A stretch of 64,000 nt of DNA from Cyanophora paradoxa. Lineage: Eukaryota > Glaucocystophyceae > Cyanophorales > Cyanophoraceae. Below the pieces are notes generated by a model. The model was not told the origin of the DNA. It ran no database searches and worked only from the letters and a program-made list of their open reading frames with translations. Within the stretch, counting starts at the first letter, position 1, and each line of letters begins with the position of its first letter. This document shows, one piece after another, positions 42,084-52,600 of the stretch. The stretch spans positions 1-64,000 of the forward strand of contig QPMI01000656.1 of NCBI GenBank assembly GCA_004431415.1, given 5' to 3'. Made by a program: the position numbers and the translations under genes.

Positions 42084-43954
42084 CAGCGATGAGCGATGAT
42101 GAGGAGGGGGGGCGAAGACGGTAGCATACGCAGCGAATCAAATATTCAATTAGCTATAGCATGCTAGAAGTCGCTGTTTGTCCGCACTGCGCGTGCGGCA
42201 TCTTCTTTCTTCTTGCATGTTCTTCTTTTTCTTAATGAGATTTCATTGCATTCAAATGCAAATCATCATGAATTGTTCGGCACCGTAGTAGTACTTTCAT
42301 TAACTATTATTTCGTTGGCCACGTGCACGCGCACGCGCGCCGCTCCTGCCGCAGTGCACCGCGCCACTGGGCCACGCTGCCCGCCATAAAATCTAAAAAT
42401 AAAGCCGAGCCCGTGTCCTAATCATCGATCATGATCATGACTTGACGTTAACGCGCCCAGGTCCGGTGCACGTGCACCGGGCCAGGCCGCCCGCCATCAC
42501 GGCGCGCGGCGGCCCTGGAGCGGGCCGTCTTTGCCGCGACGTCCCTCGAGACTCGGAGGCGGGCGCGGCGGCCCCGGCCCGGGCCCCGCGCTGCTCGCCG
42601 TGTCTCTCATGATCAGGTGCACGCCCGCCCCGGGCCCCGCCCCGTGCAGCTGGCCATGGACGCTCTCGCAGCCGGGGCCCGGGGTGTGCATGCGGTGACG
42701 AGGCGCGCGCGTGCCGCCTAGGGCCCGTGCGTGCGTGCGGACCAGCGACCCCGGCCCGCCTGGGAGCTCCCCGGCGCCGGCGCCGTCGCCGCCTCAAGCT
42801 TTTCCTCCCCGCCGGGGCCGATCGCCCTCGGGCTCGGGCGGCCCATCCTCAGGGCCTGCTGGCCCTCTCGACCCTCGTCCGCAACGAGACGCTCGCGGCC
42901 CCTGGCCATGGGTGCGACCCCGGCCCGCCGGGCCGCCCCCGAGCAGAGATGACATGCAAACGCTCGACCGCCTCGAGCTTCGTCTGACGCGCGCGGGCGG
43001 GGGCGGCGGGGGGGCGCATGCGCATGCGCAGGGCGGGCCCCGGGGAGGTGCTGCGGCGCTACACGGCGTCCATCTCGTGCGCATTCAACGCCGGCCTCGG
43101 GGGCGCCGTCCCCCTCCCGTGCCCCACGCCTCCGCCTCCTGGACCCTCGACCTCGTCCGCGGCGGCTGACGGTCGCGAGCTCTAGAGGCCGCGCGCGGCC
43201 GCGGGCGCCCCTCGTTGGCGCCTCTAGATCTTTAGCCCGCAGCGCAATATGAATTGTACAATTTTGCGATTGTGCACGTGCATTTTTGCATTGTTTCGTG
43301 TTTTCGCGGTTTTTTTAATTCATGAAAGCTTTCAAAATCAGTCTTGAATTCGATGAACATAGCCTTATGCAGTACCACCCTCCACGTCCTGAATTCTCAT
43401 GTTTTGCCACGTCCAGATTGCCAAATCGACATTAATTTTTATATTGCAATACGAACGATGGCCGAACTGAGCGCATTCAAAACGCTAGAACGACGCGACC
43501 GAACGCCAGAACTATGTATACGTATACAAAATTGGCGCGTTTGAATAGACAAGACAATGAACTCGAAGCCGCGGCTGCAGCTGACGGAGCGCGCTCAACG
43601 GCGCAGGGTCTGGGGCCGGAGGGTAAACTCGAGGTACGTCGGCGTCTCCTGCCCGAAGAGCTGCCGGCCGCGGCCCGTCAGAAGACCGAGCTCGAAGCGA
43701 TGCAACACGGGGCGAAATATTAATATTAATATTAATGCGAAGGTCTAGATAGAATCGAAGAATTCCGGTCCGGGATCCAGCTTGCAATCGCGGTTGTCGG
43801 TTGTCGAGCTCGAAGCGATATCGATGCGATACGGGGCGGGGGATCCGGAGGGGGCGGCAAATTAGAGGGCGCGACTTATTATAATCAAAGCGCGAAATGC
43901 GAATTCGAAGGTCTAGATCGAATCGAAGAATTCCGGGATCCAGCTTAGCACGAG
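42084..43954. other. Intergenic 1.9 kb with a possible degraded coding remnant
   Basis: 42084-42430 is AT-rich 3' UTR-like DNA. About 42700-43170 (+) is GC-rich and partly protein-like (MQTLDRLELRLTR, RRYTASISCAFNAGLGG). It could be a broken copy of an LRR-type gene, but no continuous gene can be built. 43200-43950 has short repeats: the words GGTCTAGAT(C/A)GAATCGAAGAATTCCGG occur near 43743 and 43911, with AATATTAATATTAATATT at 43714-43735. Confidence 0.4.
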
Positions 43955-45592
43955 TTAGGCGAGGAGGGACGGCATCCTCAGCGGGCGCACGCTGAGGAGG
44001 ACGCAATCGGCGACGTCCTCCGCCTGTATCATCTGCCCCGCGCCCCGCCCCGCCCCCGCCCCCGTCGGCCCCTCGGCCCAGCGCCTGGGAGGCCAGGGCC
44101 ACCGGTGGGGCCGGCCCCGGCGCTCGCTCGCGCTTGCGCGCGCGCGCGCGCCTTCAGGGGGTCCATGCCCTTCGCCTTCGTCACGCACTCAACCATCGGC
44201 GTGTTCACGTACCCCGGGCAGATCGTCACCACCTGCGCGCAGAGATCTGAAGTTAGCGGGCAGACTCTGCGGGTCGATTCGATTTCGCGATTCACGTCAT
44301 TTTCGCGGGTATATTTGAGTTTCGCGGGTCGAGCGGGCTCAATTTATTTGACTTTCGCGCGCGCGGGGCGGGCCCTGCCGGACCGCGCCTTGATTTTGCG
44401 GTTGTCTCTTCGCGAAATATCTTTATTGGTATTTGATGTTTGGGTTTTGCGGGTCGAGCGGGCGGGGCGGGCGGGGCCGCGCCTTGACGCCGGTGTCCTG
44501 GATGTCGTCGGCGACGGCCTGCGAGAAGGCGAGGAGCCCGTGCTTCGCCGCCGCGTACGCCGCCTGCCGCCCGGTACCGCTGATCGTGAGCCCGGCCCCG
44601 GCCGGCGCGCGGGGGCGCATCGGTCTCGAGGCGTATGCAGAGACGTATGCGCAGGAAAACCAGGGATCGATCGCAAATACGTTGCAGCTAGGAATAGGCG
44701 TGGTTGTATTGAATTTAAACCCGGAGGGGCGCGCCGGCACACGAATTTGTGCATCGGCTGCTTGCCGGCGATGGACGAGAGGAAGACGACGGCGCGGGGC
44801 CAGGGGGCGGCCTCCCCGCCAGCGCCGCCGCTCCGAAGAATGTGCGGGAGCGCCAGGCGCGTGAGCCGCATCGGCGCAACGAGGTCCACATCCAGCGTCT
44901 GGCGCGCCGCCCGCGGGCGTTCGAAATCCGATTCTCAACGCTTTTGCGATCATATATATAATCAACCGTCGATTGCGCACGAAATCCCACTTGGAGAGGT
45001 CGGCCTCGTACGCCGGCATCTCCTCGTCCCCCACGCCGGCGGCGTTTACCTGCGCATGCGCGTCGGCCTCGAGGCAGAAGCGAAGAAACGCGTGCACTGA
45101 TCATGAAGAAAAGGCGAAAATTTGAACGAACGAGGAGGTCGATGCCGCCGAGCTCGGCGACGCAGCGGCTTACGCAGGCGTTCACGTCGTCGAAGCGCGT
45201 CAGATCGCAGGCGTGGGCGACGGCCCGGACCCCGGCATGCTGCGCGCGCGGCGGCCCCCGGCCGGCGCCGCTCTCATGAGCAGATGCAGCTTGCCCCTCC
45301 ATTTGCATGATACAAACCACAGCCGCCGCGCACGCGGGAGCACTTGCGAGAAACCTCGTGGAGTCGCTCCGCGTTTGTCCCGACGAGGAAGAGCGCGTAG
45401 CCCGAGTTCGACAGCGCGTGTGCGATCGCCCTGCCGATGCCTGCATGCGCATGGGAACCGCTTCGAATTCGCGAGTTTCTCGCGTTCATGATTTTCGCGA
45501 GGCGGACCGGAGGATGCGCCGGTGACGAGCGCGACGGGCGAGCGCCCTGCGAAATCGCCTCCCTCGGCTCCGAGCGGCTGAAGGCGCAGCAT
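43955..45592 (-). CDS. Short-chain dehydrogenase/reductase (SDR)
   Basis: NAD(P)-dependent oxidoreductase of the classical SDR fold. The ATG at 45592 gives MLRLQPLGAEGGDFAG before PVALVTGASSG; a GT-AG intron then leads to IGRAIAHALSNSGYALFLVG, completing the TGxxxGIG cofactor motif. Then come HACDLTRFDDVNACVSRCVA, GIDLLV, VNAAGVGDEE (the NAG-type motif), DVDLVAPMRLTRLALPH, VVFLSSIAGKQPMHK (catalytic Ser), QAAYAAAKHGLLAFSQAVADD (YxxxK catalytic pair), VVTICPGYVNTPMV (PG motif) and MIQAEDVADCVLLSVRPLRMPS before the stop at 43955. About seven exons cover a length of ~260 residues, usual for the family. The substrate cannot be told; the sequence resembles SDRs of the 3-oxoacyl-reductase or serine-dehydrogenase type. 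A TTG-started N-terminal extension is open upstream but not favoured. Confidence 0.88.
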
Positions 45593-46815
45593 CTTGAAGT
45601 GTAGGCGAATCGAAGAGCTTGCAATTGCGCGCCGGCCACGTGCACTGGGCCAGCTCGAGTAAATCAAAACCCGCTCGAGCTCGATATCGAGGCTGAAGGT
45701 TGCGAAACGATATATATATTAGAAGAGCTAGAGCTCAAAGGGAGCTTGAGCGAAGGTGCGCTCGAATGGAGCTATAGCTTGAATTGAACTTCGGGAAGGC
45801 TGCTCGAGCTCACTAAGTTAAGCCGGACTGTTCGAAGCTTGAAGGAGAGGCCTAGGGGGCCCGGGCCGGGGCCGCGGCCGGGGGCTGGCCCAGTGCGCAT
45901 GCATTGCGGCAACTGGTTTGTAGATCTGAGTCGCGTCCATATGCGCCCCTCAGCCGCGTGCGCACTCCCATCGCCTCTATGACCGACGGGGCCGGGGGGG
46001 GGGGGGGGGGGGGGGGGGAGGGGGAGGGGGAGGGGGGGGGAGGGGGAGGGGAGGGGAGGGGGCGCGCGCAGGTCTCGGAGCACGGCGTCTCGTCAAGCTG
46101 GTCGGAGCTGGACTTCGAACGGCGGCGGTGACGACGGGCACGACGACACTGCGGACCCCTTCCTCCCACCGCACCTCCACCACTATTAGCTATAGATAGG
46201 GCAGAGCGCACCACGGCCACGCTTTATGAGCCATCAAGCGGGCATCTTGGACCGTGCAGCTCACCATGCCAGGCTCACCGCGAGAGGACCGGCGCATATT
46301 ATGTTCTGGAGGTGACTCGGTAGACTACAGCTAAAGCACCAGCTCGACACGACTAGTAGCTGTAGCACTCTTGTCATCTATCTCCTCCTGCAGTCAGCAT
46401 CCCAGTATCCAGTAGGCGAGGAGCGGGGGACTGTTGTCAAGTGTGTACGAATGCAGCAGACTTTCCAAAAAAAACGCCTCTATGACCGACGTCGACACCG
46501 CGTCCCGCGGCTCCTCGCCCCCCCCCCCCCTGTACCCCAGCTCGAGCTCCCTCCTCCCCCCCCCCCCCCCCCCCCCCCGCCTGACAAGAGAGCCGCGGCA
46601 GATTGAATATTTTTAATGTGCGAGGCACGCGCGGGCGTGGCCGGGCAGCCCCTCCTCCTCCTCCTATCCCCCCTCCCTCCCTCCTCTCCCCCCCCCCCCC
46701 ACACCGCCCACCTCCCCCCTCCCCCCTCCCCCCCTCCCCCCCCTCCCCCCCCCCCCCGCCCCCCGCCCCGCCCTCCGTCGACCCATGCAGGGCGCGAGCT
46801 CGAGCTCGAGGGCGT
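45593..46815. other. Intergenic with facing poly-G and poly-C tracts
   Basis: A G-rich block (about 45990-46062) and a C-rich block (about 46517-46760) lie ~500 bp apart. Each is preceded by the same 15-bp word GCCTCTATGACCGAC, at 45973-45987 and 46476-46490. This suggests a duplicated short module with an inverted homopolymer tail. Open frames here are driven by the homopolymers. The stretch also includes the SDR promoter side and the NAA40 3' UTR. Confidence 0.5.
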
Positions 46816-47866
46816 TCACTTGGATGCGGGGGGGGCGACGAGGTGCGGGGGCATGTCGAAGACCTTGCAGAGGATGTAGTAGGAGCACTCCTCCTCCTCC
46901 GGCGAGTGGTTGCTGATGTCGTACCTGCCGGGCACAAGTCAGAGATCTAGATCTAGAAGAGGAGGAGCGGGTTTCTAGGAGCTCAAGCTGATAGATGACT
47001 AAATCCAGAAGCTAAATGTCACAGCGGACCGCATCTTCTTGATGTAGAAGTTGACGGCCTCGTTGTTGTCCTTGAAGACGGTGAGGTGCACGGCGCGCAG
47101 CTTCGACTTGCGCGCGATGAGCTCGCAGATCGACATAAAGTGCCGCCCCAGGCCCTTCCGCTGTATCCTGCCCATCCCCGAGCCGCCCCGGGTCAGAGCG
47201 GCGGGCGGGCGCGGGCGCCGGGCCCGGCGGGGGCCCCGGGGGCGGGCGGGGCGGGCACCGGGGCTCGCTCTGGATCTCGTAGACGTAGAGGCTCTCGAGC
47301 TCGTTCTCCATGACGAACTGGAGGTGCACGAAGCCGATGAGGGCCCCCTCGGGGTCCGCCACCGCGCCCTGCGCCGACGTCCCCTCCCCGCCCGTGACCA
47401 CCTCCCGCGCGATCAGGAACCGCGAGTCGTCGCTGCTCATCTCCCGCCGCTTCTCCCCGTCCTTCCACCCCCCCGGCTCCGCGTTCTCGTAGTGCACTGC
47501 GCCCCGCCGCTGGCGCTCGGCGGCGCGCGGCGCGCGGCGCGCGGCGAGCGCGGGCGCTCGAGCGCACCCTTCATGTTGCGCTTGAGCAGGTCGAACGCCC
47601 ACTCGCGCTCCGCCTTGGTCAGCGCCTCGAACTTCTTGTACGCGATCTTCGCCTTCAGGCCGTTGCGGTCGAAGTTCCTGCGCGCGCCATGAGCGCTCTG
47701 GCGAGGGGCCAGGCGGCGACGGGCCGGCCGCAGCTAACCGGAACGGCTCGAGGCCCAGCTCGGCGATCGCATCCTCGCGCTCGTTCGCCGCCTTGATCAC
47801 GGCGCGCGCGGCCTTCTCTAGGTCGTTGCGGAGCTTACGCAGCTCCTTCTTTGTCACGTTCGACAT
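46816..47866 (-). CDS. NAA40: N-alpha-acetyltransferase 40 (NatD) homologue
   Basis: NAA40/NatD acetylates the N-terminal serine of histones H4 and H2A using acetyl-CoA. Visible segments match the family in order: a helical N-terminus (TKKELRKLRNDLEKAA), FDRNGLKAKIAYKK, ALTKAEREWAFDLLKRNMKG, GGWKDGEKRREMSSDDSRFLIA, GFVHLQFVMENELESLYVYEIQ, the acetyl-CoA site RIQRKGLGRHFM (RxxGxG/A type), LRAVHLTVFKDNNEAVNFYIKKM and YDISNHSPEEEECSYYILCKVF. The human protein has the closely matching WAFNL, GWKDREKREEM, YEVQ, RRKGLG, MLTVFKHN and CSYEIL strings. Introns are GT-AG, for example donor GTGCGC after KRNMKG. The start at 47866 gives MSNVTKKE; an upstream TTG frame is not favoured. The product ends LVAPPASK, slightly longer than animal versions. 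Confidence 0.92.
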
Positions 47867-48084
47867 CGCGCGTCTTCCGCCGTCGCTCGGCCAACGCCCG
47901 CAGACCACGTCGCTCCCGCGCCCGCGCTGATCGTCTCTTTAGCTATGTTCGATGCAGCTGCCGATCTGCAGCTGGCGGCGCTTGGGCTGTTTGCTGCTTC
48001 TTGCTCTCCGTTGATCACCGCGTACCCCCCGCCAAGGTCGAGACCGTCGAGTGGCCGAGCCTCACCGCGGTCGAGCTCCTCGGA
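47867..48084. promoter_or_regulatory. Short divergent promoter, NAA40 (-) and folate-receptor-like gene (+)
   Basis: 218 bp separate the two start codons, so both transcripts must start here. The only AT-richer part is around 47935-47955 (TCTTTAGCTATGTTCG). No TATA box is obvious. CAGCTG occurs twice near 47955-47975. Confidence 0.45.
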
Positions 48085-49181
48085 ATGGCGCGCTTGCTCG
48101 TGCTCGCACTCGCACTGAGCGCGTTGGGCGCCTCCAGTTGCAGCGCCGCCTCGAGCAAGGACCTTTTCTGGTGCACAGGCGACTCGCAGCCGAAACAGGT
48201 GCGCGCTTCGCGCATCCCTAAGTTCCGTCTAGCTATCACTCACTTCGCGCGCGCGCGCGCGCGCTGCAGCCGCAACCACCGCTGGTTTTCTGCGCAGAGT
48301 ACCGCGGCAACTCCTGCTGCAGCTTCGAGGGCTCCCTCGCCTTGCAAATGATCGTTTCCAACGTGCGGCGTGCGGCACCGCGTCTCCAATGTCCTCAGCC
48401 CGCGCAGATCTCGGCATCGCTGCGCGGCCCGCCCGCCGCGCTTTCCGCCTGCATAGAGGAGATCCGGCGCCTTGCCTGCGCAGTGGGATGGTCGGCGTGG
48501 CTCCGATGTGCAGCGCGTCCGCGCTCACCGACCCGCAGCTCGCCGTGGCGGTCGCTTCTCAGCGAGATGGCCGCGGACGGCCGCGCGGACTGCCCCGTAT
48601 GCGGAACCTTCTGTGAATCCCTTCGCGACGCCTGCGACGGGCTCTCCATAGCGCCGACGACCCTCAACCCGAACGCCACCGCCGCCGACCCGGCCGTTCC
48701 CGTCGCGAACCTGACGGCGGGAGAGGCGCGCGCGCCCCCGCCGGCACTGCCCGGAGCCGACGGGGCCTCACCGCGTTGCCCGCGCAGCTCTGCTCGTGGC
48801 CCCTCGTGGAGCTCGACGGGCGCGGGCTGGGCCCCCTCCGGGTCGACGCCTCGCCGGGGCGGTGCCCCCGCGCCCTCCCTTCTTCTTCGCCTTTCGATTC
48901 AACCTGAGGGGGCGCCGCAGCCTCTGCCTGCTCCCGGAGCACGGCCGCTCCAGCTCGCTCCTCTCCACCGCGCGCCCCGCGCCGCCCCGCGCCCCGCCTC
49001 GCGCGCCACGCCGGAGCCTCTGAACCGCGCTCCCTCGCTCGCGCACGCGCAGGGCTTGTTCGCCACGGCGCTTCTGGCCGCCATGTTGACCGCTCGCCTC
49101 GTCTGGACGCGCCTGCGGTACCACGGGCGCGCCTCGTGCTCCGCCCCCCCGCCCGCCGTTCGCGCCTGCGCCTCCCCGTGA
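48085..49181 (+). CDS. Folate-receptor-like Cys-rich secreted or type I membrane protein
   Basis: The ATG at 48085 starts a clear signal peptide (MARLLVLALALSALGASSCSA). Exon 2 reads PPLVFCAEYRGNSCCSFEGS, followed by LSACIEEIRRLACA and then CPVCGTFCESLRDACD. The FC..Y...SCC, LACA.C and FC..L..AC patterns are those of the folate receptor/riboflavin-binding superfamily, which bind small ligands outside the cell. A C-terminal hydrophobic stretch (GLFATALLAAMLTARLVW) could be a membrane anchor. The first intron runs from 48199 to about 48270. The part between LACA and CPVC (48480-48590) needs one or two very short introns, or the frame is misread; this is the weakest segment. The ligand is unknown. 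Confidence 0.6.
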
Positions 49182-49674
49182 CCGCCGAGGCCTCCAGATA
49201 CGTGCCCATCCGCGCTGGGACGGGTGCCTGGCCCCGGTCCTCGCGGCTTACGGGCGCCCCCTCATTTGCGGGCGCAGGCAGCGCAGGCTGAACCCGAACT
49301 CTCGTCGCGCGTCCCTCGCCCGAATCCGACGCGGCCGCGGCGGGCCGTTCGCAAGCCGTGGCCGGCCGCTTCCGAATTCACAACCGCGACACGCACTTGT
49401 ACAGATGTACAGCGATATAGCTAGCGGCGCAACATGCGCCCCGCGCCGAGCTCTCGAGCTCCGACAATAGCAGCACGCGCACCAGCACCAGCACCAGCAA
49501 TATCAATGTCTATTTATATTGAAAAATAAAACGCTGTACAGTGATTTCAAACAGTTTCACATAGCCTAGTAGGTGCTCCTGTACATCAAATCTCACACCA
49601 CACCGCGCGCGGGCTAATCTTGATCGAAGGCGGCGCATTTTCAGGGGCCCAGCAGGGCCCCACGCCGGGGCCCG
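49182..49674. other. Spacer between convergent genes
   Basis: Holds the 3' ends of the folate-receptor-like gene (+) and the cyclic-nucleotide-binding gene (-). An AACACCAGCACCAGCACCAGCAA-like CACCAG run (49478-49500) and an AT-rich part (49500-49530, with AATAAA at 49525-49530) are seen. The AATAAA may be a polyadenylation signal. No gene. Confidence 0.45.
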
Positions 49675-52600
49675 CTAGACGAAGCGGGACTCGCGGTGGT
49701 GCGGGGCGGCGGGGGCGGGCCGCCGCGCCCTGCCGGGGCGGCTCGGGGGCGGGGCCAGGGCCGGCGGGCCGACCCCGAGGCTCGCCTTGAGCTCGCCTAT
49801 GACGGCCCGCAGGCTGCCCCGCAGGGCGGTCGTGGCGGGGCGCGGGGGCGCCGCGGGGCGTGCGGGGCCGGCGCCCCCGCCGCCACGTCCGCCGGCGACG
49901 GCCGCTCCCGCCGGTGGGTCAGCAGCGCAGAGAGGACGGCGTCCTCCTCGGAGGCCGGCGGGAGGCGCGCCGAGGCTCCCAGGAGCCGCTCCTGAGCGGC
50001 GCGGTAGTGCGCGAGGTACTCGCCCAGCGGCCCCTCCTCGACCCGGAGGGGGGGCGGGCCGCCTCCTCCCCGCCCCGCCCCGCCCCGGCCTGCGCGCCCC
50101 GCGCCGTGCTGGCGCGCGGGGCGAGGCGCCCAGGCCCTCGATGGCGGCGACGAGGGGCGGGGGAGGACGAGGATGGAGCCGGGCGGGGCAGCGGTGCCCC
50201 GCCGGCGTCGGCGGCGGCCGCGGGCCGAAGGGCGGGGAGCCCAGCAGGGAGCGCGAGGCGGGGGCGGAGGCCGGCCCTGGGGCGGCCTCGGCCGCGGGGC
50301 GGAGGGTGAAGGAGGGGAGCTTGGGGAGGGGCTGCGTCTGGCTCGCAGAGGGCGGGGAGCCGGCGGCGCCGGGGGGCGGGCCGGGGGGTACGGAGGAGTC
50401 CAGGGAGCGGGCGAGGGCGCCGAGGGCGAGGGGGGGCACGAGGGGCCAGAGGGCCACGCCGGCCGGCAGCGAGAGGCGCCGCATGGAGCCCTGCGCTCCG
50501 CCTTAGCCCAGCGAGAGCCAAAACGAGGCTGGGCGGGGCGGGGCGCGGGCTCGCCGAGCGAGTCTGGAGCGGCCGGGACGACCCGAGGTCGCCGCTGGAG
50601 AGGGGCTTGGAGCGGCGCGGGGGGCCAGCCCCCTCCTCGCCCCGGTCGTCGGCCCCGCCCTCGTCGAGGCCGGCCTCGCCGCCCCGCGAGGGCCGCCGCC
50701 AGGAGCGCAGCGAGGCCCGCGAGGACCCGTGCTGCTGCTGCTGCTGCTGCCCGGCGGCCCCTGCCCCTGCGCCTGGGCCTGGGCCTGGGCGTGCGCGCCG
50801 GCCTGCAGCCGCCGCTCCTCCCGGCGGCGCCGGCTGCGCTCCTCGCGCCGCAGCGCGGCCATCGCCGCCTGCGCCGCCTCCCGCGCCCCGGCCGCTCCGC
50901 AAAGGCCTCCGCCCTCCGGCCGGGGGCGATGCCGGCGGCGCCGGGTGCGGATGCGGGTGCGGGTGCGGGTGGGGTGCGGGGCGGCGGGGCGGGCGGCTGG
51001 GGGTGCTGCTGCCCCGGGCCGGAGGGGCGGGGACGACCCGGGCTTGATCCCGAGCGTCGTGTGGAACCTGCGGACACGGCGCGGGCCTTCAGCTGGAGGG
51101 GCGGGGCGGGCGGAGCCGGCGGGCGGGGGCGGGGGCGGGCCTGTGGTGCGGGGCGCGCCCCGCGAGGGCGTTGTGGGAGGGGGCCCGCCGGCCGCACCCG
51201 CCCGCCATCAGCGGCGCCTCGCAGCTGCGCCCCGCGCACGCGTCAGGCCGGGGGCGGCCAGGCGGGCGGGGCGGGCGGGGCGGGCCTGGCGACGGCGCGG
51301 ATGCTGTCGAGGCGGGCGCGGTCGAGGGCCTCCCGCCGATCCGCCTCCGCCCGCAGCAACTGCCCCGCCTCGTCCGTCAGGTCTGCCCCCGCCCGCCCGC
51401 CGCCTCCCCGTCAGCTCCGCCGCGGGCGGGGCGGGGCGGGGCGGGGCGGGGCGGGGGCGCGGACGGGCGAGGAGCTCGGCGCGGGGGCAGTAGAGGAGCT
51501 CGCAGGCGGTCTCGGCGACCACCGTGCTCCCCGCCGGCCGCTCCAGCAGCACCTGCGTGCGGAGGCGGCCCCTCAGAGGCGGGGCAGGCGGGGGCGGCGG
51601 GCGGCGGGGGCGGGGCCTCGCCTCGTGGACGCCCAGGATGGAGTTCTCGGCGAGGACGGAGAGCGCCACCGGCACCCGCGGCCGCTGCCCGCCCCGCCCT
51701 CAGGGGGTGCGGGCGGGAGGGGCAGGGGGCGCGGGAGGGGCGGGGGCGGGCCTGGGTGATGGGGACCTGCGGGGTGAGGACGCTCACGGGTTGCGGCGCG
51801 ATCTCCCACGAGAGCTCCACCTCCCTGCGCGAGCGAGCGAGGGCAGAGGGGGCGGGGGTGGGCGGGGAGCGAGCGCGGGGGACGAGAGGGCGGGCGGGCG
51901 GGCGAGAGGGCGGGGGCACCTGCTGACGCGGCAGCAGCCGGAGCGGAGGACGAAGATGCCGGGCACGGGCCGCCCCTCCTCCATCAGCACTGCCCGCCCC
52001 CGCCCCGCGTCGGTTTGGCGGGGCGGGGCGGGGCGGGGAGGGCACCGGTGTGGCGGGGGACGGAGCGCCGCGAGAAGACGCTCGCCAGCTGCGCCGCCCG
52101 TCGGCGCGGCGGGCGGCGGCGGGGGCGCTGGGGGCGGCGCCCGGGGCGCCGGAAGGAGCGCGAGGGATCTGTGGCTAGGTGCTTTCTCGCGGGAAGCACG
52201 CCTGGCGCCCCTTCCACGCCTCTTGGCGCCCCCGCCGCCCGCCCCCCCCCTCCCCCCCCCCCCCCCCACCTTGGTGAAGCGGTCGAGGCGCAGGGCGTGG
52301 AAGGCTGCGAAGCGGCGCAGGTACTCCAGCTTCCCCGCCAGCTCCCGCTCCTTCCACCGCCTGCCCCGCCGAGGAGAGAAGAGGGTGAGGGGCGGGGGGA
52401 GGCGCGGGGGGTTCCGGGCGGGCCTGAGGGTGCGGTCGAAGTCGCGGCGGTCGAGGACGGCGAGCTCGAGGGGGCCCGCCTCCCCCGCCGTCACCGACGC
52501 GGACCGCGGCTCCGACTTGATCAGCGCCAGCTCCCCGAACGCATCCCCCGCCTTTCCGAGCGCGCGCCCAGTCAGCGGGGGCCAGCGGGCGGCCCTGCAG

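Noticed and set aside
42711-43169. A complete Pro-rich gene
   Set aside because: No intact domain and frame changes would be needed; kept only as a possible remnant.
45593-46800. Proline-rich protein genes over the poly-G and poly-C tracts
   Set aside because: The frames are generated by homopolymers and have no independent coding signal.
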